Assembly: GCA_009760855.2 (NCBI GenBank)
Contig: WPIO01000083.1
Coordinates: 1,460,001-1,520,000 of the forward strand
Direction of reading: 5' to 3'
From: Cristatella mucedo
Lineage: Eukaryota > Bryozoa > Phylactolaemata > Cristatellidae
Length of the DNA: 60,000 bases
The notes beneath the pieces are model-generated. The model ran no database searches, had not been told where the DNA came from, and worked only from the letters and a program-made list of their open reading frames with translations. Below are positions 34,667-46,700 of the stretch, piece by piece; the first letter of the stretch is position 1, and each line of letters opens with the position of its first letter. A program made the translations under genes and the position numbers.

Positions 34667-34781
34667 ATGGCCCAAGCGCCTGCACTGACAGACCCTAGCT
34701 CAGTTTGTGCTTCGAGCTTGGAGGTTCCACCGAACGTATTCCGGTTCGTGAAGAATGCGCGCAAGTTAGCCTTAGACATAG
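34667..34781 (+). CDS. PANK4: PANK4 exon 1
   Basis: Residues 1-39. It encodes the short variable leader and then [16 protein letters not shown], which aligns with the start of the PANK4 kinase fold. The donor is ATAG|GTAAGC, phase 1. Upstream of the ATG is a C-rich run and CGCAGAT. An in-frame ATG 126 bases upstream could add 42 residues of low-complexity basic sequence. Confidence 0.88.
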
Positions 34782-37700
34782 GTAAGCTGGATTAAGAGCG
34801 AACGTTTTGCCGCCCGATTTGCGAGCTTGCCCTAACTGAAAGTGAGCCGTCCGCTCGCGGATGTATGAGGGGAATGTCGGCATAATCTTATTGCGCGCTT
34901 TGCCCGGGGTTTGGCTGCTGGAACACGCTTGAATGGTCAATATGAACCGATGCCTCTCAAGCTGAGAGCAGAAGAGCGGAGTCTTATTGGAGAGCACCGT
35001 TTGGGGAGAGAGCTGGTCTCGGAAAACGCAGATGTCTTGGCGTCGCTCCCTCCTCGAGCACAATTTCTCAGCTCTCGCGCCCTTGTAGTAATAATTAATT
35101 TAAAACTACTAAAATTACTGAAGAGAAGCTTTTTGAGCAGGCTTGCTGCCATACAAGAATGAGAATGCTCGGAAAAAGATTGCCGCGTTGAAGCAAAGAG
35201 AGCTGGCTGTCTGTCCTGGAAGTTAGGGACGTATCCAAGCGAAAGTTAGGGACGTATCCAAGTGCAGGTAAAGCTGCGTGGCATCTGCGTAAAAGCACGA
35301 GTGCCTAGATTGTGCATGGCTATTAAATCGGCAAGACGGAGAGTGTAAATTGTGAAATGAAGTGGACGATTCGTAGATCTTGTGGATACCCCATGCTTCA
35401 ACGGCACTCCGGATACAGTTGCCTGATGACGTCGGTGCTGTGCAGCAATCTTCCACTGAGATAGGACCTAAGCCATTGTACTGCAGTACCAGAGGTGCCC
35501 AGGAGAGATTATAGGCGCTCAAGATGGACTTAGCTATCAACTGTATCAAAAGCTGTGAGATCCAGTAGAAATAGCCGAGAGACTACATTAGTCAGCATTC
35601 TTGAGAAGCTTGGTTTGCACTTGCAACAGTGCTGACTTTATGGAGTAATACGCCGTAAAATCTTACTGGAACTTAAGCACTATGCCTGTAGTTTTGATGT
35701 AAGAGTTTAACTGGTCTGTCGCTTCTCGTTCGAGTGTCTCATGTTGGAACAGCAATAAGGAGACTGTGGAAGTTGATAGAGTTCCCCTGATCTATTGTTT
35801 TGACCGGTTAGTGAGTGGCCCAGAAGTAGACACCCTGAAGGATGCAGGGAGAATAAATGAGGCTATAGACAAATTTATTGTGTTAGTTATGCAAGGCATC
35901 AGCAAGTCAATCCATCTCAGCAGAAGAACAGTAGGGTTGGGATCGGCGCAGTCTTCTTAGACTGGGAGATGAACTTCGAGATGACATCAGTAGTGGCAGG
36001 CTTGAAGGTGGACATTGAGGTAAAGCAAGGAATAAAAGGTTTAGAGCCCAATTGGGATGATGCTTTGGGGATGGTGCTTTGGTGATAGACTCTCTGACCT
36101 TATATCTATCTTGCCGACAAAAAATGCCGGAGAAACGTTCGCTTCATGGCAGGCAGCCTTTGGTCGGTCTGTATTTTATAACTGCTGTTGCCTGTAAGTG
36201 CAGCTCGTGCAAGGAAGTTTTTTGAGGACGGCAGTGAGTTGATAGTCCCCAGGGCCCATTCTTATGCAGCAGTCATCACTAGCTCTCGCTCCTCTGCAGG
36301 ATAGTCAGACGGTAACCATCTTTGAACTGAATTTTTCGTGAATCCAGAGTCGTTGCAAAGGTTTCTGCCTTTTAGAAAGACGTTTCGTGTGCTGTTTGGG
36401 ATATGTAAGAAATAAAGAAATAAATAAATAAATAAATATATATATATATATAAAGCTTTATATCAATCAACCGTATGTCTAAGCTATCATAAGTCACTGC
36501 TTCTACGTGGGGTGCCCCCTGTCGTGCATGAATTTTGCACCCTTCTTGCATGAACACTACCTACAATTACAAGTTATATTTATTTTTCAATATACTGTGA
36601 GAGCATGCTACTTTAGTTCCAACGTCGGCTTCTGCATGCTCCTGACTTGGGCAGTGACTTCTTGTGCTCGGTCACGGCTGCAGTCCTATACCAGTAGATT
36701 GATAGTGATTGCCTCTTAATAATAATAATAATAATGCACTTGATAAAACACCCTCAGAGAACTCAATCTCTTTCTAGGCACTTCACATTTGCTCTTTTTT
36801 GTGATAGATGACCAGGGTAGATTACTTGTGATTAGATTACTCGGCGGCCAGTCGAAGTTTCGTGGTAGTAGTTGTTGTGACGTCCAGTGTACCATCCAGT
36901 CAAAATTGTAGATTCTAGCCCGAAGAAATAGCAAAATCCTGAGACCTCGAGCAAGAGTATAATTTATTTACCGAACACTCAAGAAGCTCACCGGGACAAG
37001 CTGGCTCCTTGACGGTGTAGGCTCAGTGGGAAGTATTAGAGAATACGAATTTGAGGCTGGAAAGAAGGGCCCCGGAAGCCGTCATATGTCAACATATGCC
37101 CATAGCAGACACATAATATGCCACGTAAGCTCTGCTTGAAGTACCCAGGGGTACCAAGTAAACTGAGCTTGTTCCCTCGGTGGGTTTTAAGGCCTGCATT
37201 AAACACCACGAGAGTGTCTTACGTATGACAAGCAGTGTTAAGCTTCCACAGAGTGCAGTCGAAAGTACAGTACCCACAGAGTTTGGTCCAACGTACGGCA
37301 CCTACAGCATCAGCCACTTACTCTGTGTATGAGGTCTGTTTGACGAGGAGTGTCTAACCGATAGGGAAAGTAAGAACTGTGGTCAATGAGGGCTATGAAA
37401 TTATTGGTTTGGAGACTTGTGGTCAATGAGGGCTATGACATTATTGGTTTGGGGATTTCATTGCTATCATGATGGTCTTTTGCCCACGATTGACGACTAG
37501 CCAACGTCCTGTTGCCAATGTCTGTTGTACCCAGATAGCTGCAACAGCAGCCCCAAGCAGGAACGCTGCATCTTCTAATTATCATTCTAGCGACAAGTCG
37601 CAGCGCTTGCAGTCCAGGAGAGAATTTCCAATCTCATCTCAATAATGATAAAGAAGTTGTTTCGTAGAAGGCAGCGATGTAATATACCGTAATATAGGGC

Positions 37701-40700
37701 CGAAAAATCCACAGAAGCTTTTGCTCTTTAGGTTCTAGGCTGTGGAACTCACTTCCACAATTTAAAAAAAACGACATCTCCTGCTGCCAACTCCGGCACA
37801 TTCATTCAAGCCATCCTGGGCTGCTGTTCCATGCTATTCACTTCCTCCACTGCTCTCCTGATTCAGCTGTGCTTCCCACTTTCTCTTTGTTGCATGAGAC
37901 GAAGTCTGTTTGCATGCACCGAAAGCAGCTTAGGCTTTGAGTGGGCTATATTGAAAACTCTCTAACGTAACACCCACTAAGTCCTTGTGGCATTACAGAC
38001 ATGCGGATACAGGTATCTAAATACATGCATTCGTAGATGCATGCTCTAGGAATCAGGATGCTATTTAAAAATAATTCAGTGTTATTTGAACTCCTAGCCA
38101 ACAATGTTTTACTGAAACAGGATTCGCATGAGTTTGTAATGTTGGCGACAGCAGGTGATAAGAATTGTAACAATAATACATTTTTAAAACACCCTCAGAG
38201 AATCTGATCTTTTTCTAGACACTTTACATATAATTTTTCGTGTCATGTTCATTAACATAACGCTTAAGTTATAAGCCTAAAAGGCGAGTATAGCAAGACG
38301 TATCAGTTGGGTAAGTAGGTAGCAAAGAGGCAGCGAAAAGTGAGCAGGTCTAAAGAGACTGCAGGAGAGCAAACGTGACACTGAGGATGCTGTGAAGGAT
38401 GCTGAGAGCTCAAGCCTCGAGCCAGGTATTACTCCGGCAAGGTAACACATGGGTTTCACAACTGAAGAATTGCCACGAAGGCGCTGGTACTTGCAACTGC
38501 TTTGGTTTGGTTGCTAGGTGGAGGGGACCGTGCAAATTTAACCTGGATTGCTGGTTTTTGTGAGCTACCTTCTGGCTCCGGTGTAGCCGCTATTTTCTAA
38601 CGATATTTTGTGCACAGTTAGAGCACTGCAAAGTAAGATATCCTGGTTTCGCAAAGTGCTGCCCTTTATTAAAATGCATCACATTTACTGTATCACGTAC
38701 AGTTTTCTCTTCGTAGGAATCGCAGGGTTTGAAGGGTGCTATTTTTCGCACGACCAGCCGCTGGTCACACGTGATTCGATACGATGCAAGAAATCGATGC
38801 TTCGATATAACGAAAACCAGAACGTGTTTTCTGATGAAAGTAATCGAATAATTCTTTTAAGCATTTTCTTTGGTCTTGACTTGCCAAGTATACCAAAGGC
38901 ATACCCTCAATTAAACCTCCATGATGTAACTTTGTCAGTCATATTTTAATGCATATGGATATGGCTTGGTTTTGGTGTTCCAGACTTAAACTCACACTCA
39001 AGTATTTACGAGGTGCATAAGAAACCATTTACTTACTGACTATTCGCCATCCGAGGTTTCTCTTTGGTGTGAGTTGAATTTTGCATAAACTCGATTGTTT
39101 ACCTTCAAATCGGATTCCGTGTCATTTGACTGCTTGAGGATAACTGCCAGAACCAAATCATCGTGCTTGCAGTCCGAAATGACAGTTGCCTTTAAAAATG
39201 GTAGCACTTGTATTTTAACTTGCAATCTGGTTATCTTACTGGCAAACCAAACGACTCACGGTTTTAGTCACACACGTGTGTGAGAAACAGCTGTTATTTT
39301 TGCACTTCCTGACCGAACCGATGTGTGCATGATTGTGCGTGCATTCGCGCGGGCTTGTGTATTAAGCTGAATTTGTACAGTGATTCTTGTTTCTGTCCTG
39401 CTCCAGTCTTTGGTGCATACGTCACCAAAACTGGAGGTGGTCTAAGACTTGAGCAAGACTGAACGAAGACTCGGAAGCTGGGCATGGTCCTACTTCTTGG
39501 CCAATACTGTGGCAAGACTGAACAAACGACCGACCGATCTTAGGCACAGTCAAGGGCACGTGTTTTTCATAGCCTCAAAAAGCATGGCAGATGACTAGAT
39601 CGGCAAAATCTTCAAAGCGTTCCACGAAAGTTCCTGTTCAGGGGAATCTAGGAACTCGGCATATAGAAATCAGATCATGAGGCGGCAGCGATAAATGCAA
39701 TCGTGTAAGGTTAAAATTCACCGGAAGATGCATCTCGGAAGGCGATCTCTTACCTCAACAACAGCAATTTGACCAGGAACCTTTTAAAAAAGGTTAGCTG
39801 ATTCAACAGTCTCATTTTTATATCGGCAGAAGGGCTATCACCACTGCTTGCAATCGTGGACAATGAAGGATCGCCCACTGCAGCACTCAAACTCACGATC
39901 TGGGTCGTGACGAGTGAACACCTTACCCAGGGACATCGCTTAGGGAACGGAGCAAGTAGGAGACAAGGCTTAGAGGAAAACTGAGCGTATAAACTGCATT
40001 GATGACATACTAGGTAAAGCGGTTGCTTTTTACGACTTCAGTTCCAAGGTCGTGGGTTCAAATCCTGCGGTGGGCGATCCTTTATAGCTGTAAGCGGTGG
40101 TGATAGCCGTAAAGGCCCTTCTGTTGGTATGCCAAAGAGGCTGGTAAATCAGCTAGTATTTTGTATAGTTTCTTAAAGACCGAAGGAGAACAGAAGCAAG
40201 ACTCGTTGAGTAAACTCGGCTTTACCACTCTATTTATCTACACGTTGACAAAACTGCCTACTGAAGCTGGCTGCACTATGTCAAAGGAAAGCTCCACTTT
40301 GAGCTCTCTCCAAGCCCTTGGAAGAGGTCGCCGGCAAAGCTGTAAGTGTAGATATGATTCGTAGGAGGATTTCGGAGCATGGCATTTCGAGTCAGCAAAT
40401 GCATGCCATTAATTAAGGAGTGACCACGAAAAGGCCGTCTGCTGTGGGCACTTCAGCATTTCTACTGTACAGCTAATAACTGCAGCCGTGTTCTATGGAT
40501 CGACAAAATTAATTTCATGATCAACAGAGATGGCAATCAGAGGACTTTCGTCAGCTGTAGGAAAATTGAAGAGCGCCACTGCTTACAATCTACACTCAGG
40601 TGTGGTGGTGGAAGGGCACTCGCGTGGTCGTGTTTTTCGGGTTGTGGTGTGCATCGGAACCTTACACCTCATTAACATAGACGTCGTCAAAAATATTTGT

Positions 40701-43700
40701 TTGCAGTGGGCTACAGCTCTTATGGGGGTAGGATTTTGTTTAGCTGATGGATAATTACCCTGGACATACTTCTAGGACAACAAAGCAAGTCTTTGCAGAC
40801 ACAGGTGTCCGAGTCCCCAATTGGCCCAAGGCAATCTCCGAATCTCGACCCTGTTGAGCATCCATGAAACAGATTATAACACTCGCTCAGAGCTGAGATC
40901 CGTGTCTCGTCGTCTTCCGAGCAACTTTTTGATGGGCTTAAGCTGCTGTTGGACTGCATAACTCCAGATGTTTGCCGAAAGCAGACCGAGTCTATTCCTG
41001 GGCAAATACGGGAAGTTATGAAGAATAAGGTCCGGCCAACCTCCTATTGTTATAAGTATCCACCTGTGTGTGTATATCCTTGGTTGTCATTATAGAAAAT
41101 ACTATTACTCCTAATGTGATGGTTTTCAGTTCTAACAGAATAAGATTAAGGGAAATGGCTGCGGGGATAGCAGCTTGATGGCTCTAGCTACCTGTCAGAA
41201 ATACTCTCCCACCAGGCTAGGCATCGTACCACCCATTTTTCGGATTTAAATCGCTTTGCTGTGCCTCGAATCAACCTCAAATCCTTTCAAGACCGTGCCT
41301 TCAGCTCGTATACTCCCAAAGCACCGAACTCACTCCTCACTGACGTCACGACACCCCCTGAGTTGACAATATTTAAAAGAAACTAAAATCATACCTGTTT
41401 CTAACAACATTTGCTGGGTCTTTGTGATTTGTCCTTAGTCTGCTTATGCACACTGACACTGCATGTTACCTCTAACCATATGATGCTTGTTGACATTGTA
41501 CATGTTGCCACTAACCATTTGATCATGCTTCCTTTACAAAATAAGTAAAATGCCTCGAAAGAGATTATGTTCCGCGAGGGCGCTATGCAAATGTATTATT
41601 AATACCTGGTGGGCTGCGTAAACACTTATGTATTTAAGTTTATGTAGCCATTTATATGTCTCCACAGCTCTTTTTTAATCAAAAATGTAGTTGGATTGTT
41701 TCTTGCATGTAAATGCAACATCGATTTTTGAGCCGTCTCGAACCCCGTCTGCACAAAACCCGTCCACTCTATGCCTGCACACAACTGGATGTCTCAAACC
41801 CTGACCGTTCCCGATGAAGGCACGACATCAGTCGGTGAGAAGCAATTTGGGAGGGGGGGGGGGAAGGTTGACCCATTCATCAAATCATACACTACGGTGT
41901 TCTGATATCACTGTCAGTCTACCCCTGCTGACCTCATCGCCCAGTTCTTTTCTCAGTCCAAGTTGCAGTCTCCACCTTCTCTTCTCCTTGGTAGATGCCT
42001 AGATTTATTTGCTGCTGCTCGGCATAGGCTACCATGACAAATCTGCCCTTGGCCTCATATTTCGGCCCAGCAATTTTTTCAACGTACCTGTTTTCAGGCC
42101 ACAGTTTAAGAAGTCGACTGTGGAAATCTTAAGTAACTTCTGCCCAGTCTTATTACATTCCTATTAATGGCATGGAACAACTAGTGTTAGATCAGTTAAA
42201 TTTTTACGTAAACATGTTAAACCTAACGAGTAAGGTCCAGCCAGGTTTTAGAGCAAAGCACTTCACCGAATAAGCAAGCACTCCTGTAAATGTAGAACAA
42301 CTTTCTCAGGATTAGTGACTTAGGTAGAATCTCTCTTCCAGTTCTGCTATATCTCTCGGCATATCTGTTGATACCATCGATCGCTGGGTCCTTGTTGAGC
42401 GCCTATCATCTTGCCCGGGCATAATTGGCATTTCACTGCAGTGTTCTAGGTTCTGAGTGCATAGAAAGAGAATTAGTTCTATTAGTGTGCTACACCAATG
42501 TTTTATCATTCTTTTTTACTGCCATTTATATAATTGGACAACTCTGTCTATTTCAAAATCCGTATGAAACTACCAAACAAGTTCACGTAGAATGTTTTTT
42601 GGACCTAGTATGTGAAACTGAGGTGGCGGAATGCATTATTTATTTACTACAGATATTGCTTTCTCACATTAAGCTTACCTCCTGTAGCATTTTTGCCTAA
42701 ATTTTGGGAAACGAATTTTTAAGGTTTTGTCTATTTTCACTAGCCTGGATGTTCCAGGCTAGTGTGTGGTATACGGTCCTACTGCCTGTTTGTTGAGACC
42801 TGATCAAGTTGCTGCCCAATGCTGGCCTGTTCGACAGCACTCTTCCCAGTGCAGGCCCAACATTGGGCTATCGCATCCCCTAAATCTCGCTGCTTAAGCT
42901 CGAGATTTATTATAGTTTTCGACGAGCTAGATTCCAGGGCTTGCTTGGTGTACGCTTATCAGTACAGCAGTTCACAGTCAGCCTTTCCCAGACTGATTTT
43001 GTGCGATTGCTTAGCCGTGATGCCACTACATGATGATAATTTTTGCCCGACGCTTGGGTCGAGAGTTAGCATCTAAGCATTCTGTCTGCTTGCAGACGGC
43101 AGCTAAGAGTGCTCGAGTCGTGCCTCATTTAGGAGGAATAGCAGCACCTCAACTGTAGGTAGCACTGTGCTGTGGGCCTAGTGTGGATAGCTATATCTGC
43201 CGTGGCGACATTGTTCTGTAATATAGCTTAATATTTGCTCTCTTGCGGTGGTTTTTTGCAATTGAAGTATCCGTTTGTTACTGCCACAAGGCTATACGGT
43301 TTAAGGTGTCGTTGTGAGTGTGGCATCGTGCCTATGCCATCTCGTCAGCAAATAAATATTACACAATTGTTTGGCTATCTCCGTGTGCCAACTAATGCTT
43401 CGAAATGCTAGTGCTGCATTTTTTAATTCGTCGCATGTCACGGTGGAAAACGTCATGGTACTTTACTGTACCTTTGAAAACGCTCGTTAGCATGACTGAC
43501 ATGATGTGCCTGCTCTCAGTGATTTGTTCTGTGTTTCTGTTTGTTTAATGGCTGCCATGCAACAGTTAGATTTTAATATAATTGCTGTCGTTTAGGGGGA
43601 TCTCTGGCTAAAATTGCTTACAGTTCCCGCGTCAAAAGGAAAACCAGTCGAGTCACAGAAAATACCTCTGATCAGGTACAGGAAAGGTTCTATTATTGGG

Positions 43701-46700
43701 ACTGCTTTTGTATTCGTGACCGACGCAGCTATACCTTGCATTCGCTAATCGATTTGTATTCGCTTTACAGACTATATATTGCATAACTGAAGAGCAAGAG
43801 GAGTTGGAAGTACTGCACTTTGTTAAGTTTGAGACCAAATACATTGAAAGCTGCCTTCGTTTTATATGTCAAAACCTTATTGGTTCCAAGGAATTTATGA
43901 ATGGGAAAATTATTAAAGTGACAGGAGGAGGAGCATATCAGTACCGAGACCTGATAGCAGCCACACTGGGATGCGAGTAAGTCATGTCACGATCTGATGG
44001 CATGTGCATCTTTTGCATACGTGCTCTGTCCAATTGTTGTCTTGCATAGCATCCTTACTCAGTGATCAGCTAGTACATTCCTAAGAGCGGGTCGTCAGTC
44101 GTTGGATGTGATATTTATGTGTGCTCGTGTGTGTGTGTGTGTGTGTGTGCTCTTGTGTGCATGTGTAAAAATCCCGACCTGAGTGCCTATGCTTGCCACG
44201 ACGAACCGGGGCCACAAGTGTACCCTACAGCTACCGGCTTGTAGCAGGACCACCAAAATGAGTGTTTTCAAATGCACGTTACACTAGTACAGCTGAAAGA
44301 GGATCGTTCGATCCTAAATGCAGCGCTTGGGGGCACTACTGCATACCGATGGCCCGCCTAGGTGCTTCGGACTGCCGGTTCGTCACTCCTGCACTGGGTC
44401 GAAGCAGCGACACACTGCAGCGACACACCGCAGCGACACACTTGGGCTTACAGAGAACGTTACTGCACGAGTTGCATTAGTGGTGGTATAGTGGATGCCC
44501 CTACACGGCTGACCAAGCCTAGTGCGCCTATAACCGGACAGGCTCTCGTTGAGTGAGCAAGCTAAGCATTGGCTACATCAGTCAGATGAACTTCAATAAT
44601 GTTGTGCATCTCTGTCTGTAAAGTCCACAAAACCACTAGCACTGAGTGGGTGTTATGCTTGATTTAGTCAAAACCTAATGGGCTTTTGGGGCTGGTGGTT
44701 ACTAGAATTGTGATGGCTTGGCACCGATTATGTCATAATCTGTATTTGCATGGTAAACAAGCCTTAGTCTGAAAATCACATATGTTGGGGGCTGTTAAAC
44801 AAGAGCACGAACATGGAGTTCAAGTTTAAAATCCTTGTCTGCTGACTGGTTAACTCGAAGTGCCCTAATAAATAAACAAGAAGCACTTCGTTTGGAGGCT
44901 TTATGGCGCATATCTGCTTCTGCTTTGTTTGTGGGGTTGCATAAGTTCAACAGGCAATATGGTTCAATTAAGTCAATTATACGAATGAATTATAATGAGT
45001 TCAGATAAAAATATCAGTGCCATATTAGTATATGCATTCACTGTACTGATGGTCTGCCAAAATATTATTTGCTTAAGTGTTTCCATTGGTCTGTGGTGCT
45101 GTGCTGTCAAGAACACTTGTTCTTAGCCCAGGGTAATTTGCTCGCAAACTTACAGCCGAGGTGTTCGGCCCTGAGGCCTTAGAAGGCAATTCTTTATTGC
45201 CCACTGCAACTGGGTGATAGCTGCTAAGGTTCTTATGTAGTTGTGTATATGGGCTGCTTAATCAGCCGACCGTTTTATGTTGCTTGGTATGAATACAAAC
45301 TGTGCGTTTTGGCAATTTGCTATAAGTTGCAATGCACTTTGTTCCAATGCACGTCGTCACACATCTTAAGGCATATAAAATAGAAAGATTTGCTTGTAAG
45401 GACTAACTTGGCTTTATTTTGCATTCCCTTTTCCACCGAGCATTTTAAATTGTACCAACACCTACTGTCTTACCACATTGAAACCGCAAGGAGACATGCT
45501 AAATACGCCTTTTTAAAGTTTGTCATACAATATATTTTTCTAGTCAGAAGGATAGGATTTAACTGCATTATGTATTCAAAGGGCTGTCCTGGCCATTTTT
45601 TTTTTTATTGAATTTGAGGTTTCCGAGACGCCCAAGTTTTTATTTGTGTAGGTGTTCAAATCAAGAGCTGCTCATGGTGCTCATTTATATGCTCATGTGA
45701 ATCATCTGGCTGCTTTTAAATTGAGGCTGTCCTGTGTGCAGCTTGAATATATCTGCCAATGCATTATTAGAGTTGACAAGGAAGATGAGATGGAGTGCCT
45801 TATTAAGGGTTGCAACTTCCTGCTGCACAATATTTCGGATGAGGCTTTTGTCTACCAACGACATGGAGATCCAGAATATAAGTTTCAAGCCACAGAAAAT
45901 GCAGAGGTGCACCCATATCTGCTTGTCAACATTGGCTCTGGCGTGAGCCTAATTAAGGTGATGTTAGATGTGAGAGCAGTGCATGTATGTTCACAATATA
46001 CTTACCCATTCATGAATATCTTCTTGTGCGTGTCCTGAAAGTGCGTTTGAACAAACAGTGTAGTACAAAACTTCTGCAAACAACAAACGATTGCTGTTTT
46101 TTTTAAGCCACGTCGTTGGCTTTTGGTGCATGTTTCACTGAGATTGGACAATCGTGGCTTTGGGTATGAACCTGTCAATTAGAAGAAGTTGCCAAGTTGG
46201 TCAAGTTTTTTTGCAAGCACCGCAAGTATCCTTGGTCGGAAGGTATCGATGTCGGCAGACTGAGCTACTTTCATCAGCAACAACAACGTTAAGTAAGGGC
46301 TGACATAAGTATTGGCAAGTGGTTAGCAGCTGACTGCTCTTCGTGCTAGACCGTCTTTTAGGAGGCCTCTTGTACGTGGAGCACTAACACCTAGAGGTAA
46401 TACAGCTATATAGCTACGGGTCATGACACTCGTGACCCATCCTCGGTTGGAGGCACAGCCAAACGACTTGAGCCGGCTGAGCAGGCACTACGATAGGGAA
46501 GTATTACAGATAGGCAGGCTGGAGCAAGAAGAGAATAAAGATACCTAGAAGTGAGTGACTGGACCTTGAAGTTGAAGCACTGCTTAATGATGGTGAGTGA
46601 GTGTGTCGGTTGGTGAGAAGTTATGTGATGTGGCAGCCGCAAAGTTCACAATGGATAAGAATTGCTTCCGAATTTGCACACATTTCAAGCTTCTTATTGC

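Noticed and set aside
37378-37457. CRISPR-like direct repeat
   Set aside because: Only two adjacent copies without spacers in a eukaryotic intron; a simple tandem duplication.
38608-38949. 113-codon open frame in PANK4 intron 1
   Set aside because: It has no motif, does not fit the PANK4 alignment (exon 1 joins exon 2 exactly) and is AT-rich, intron-like sequence.
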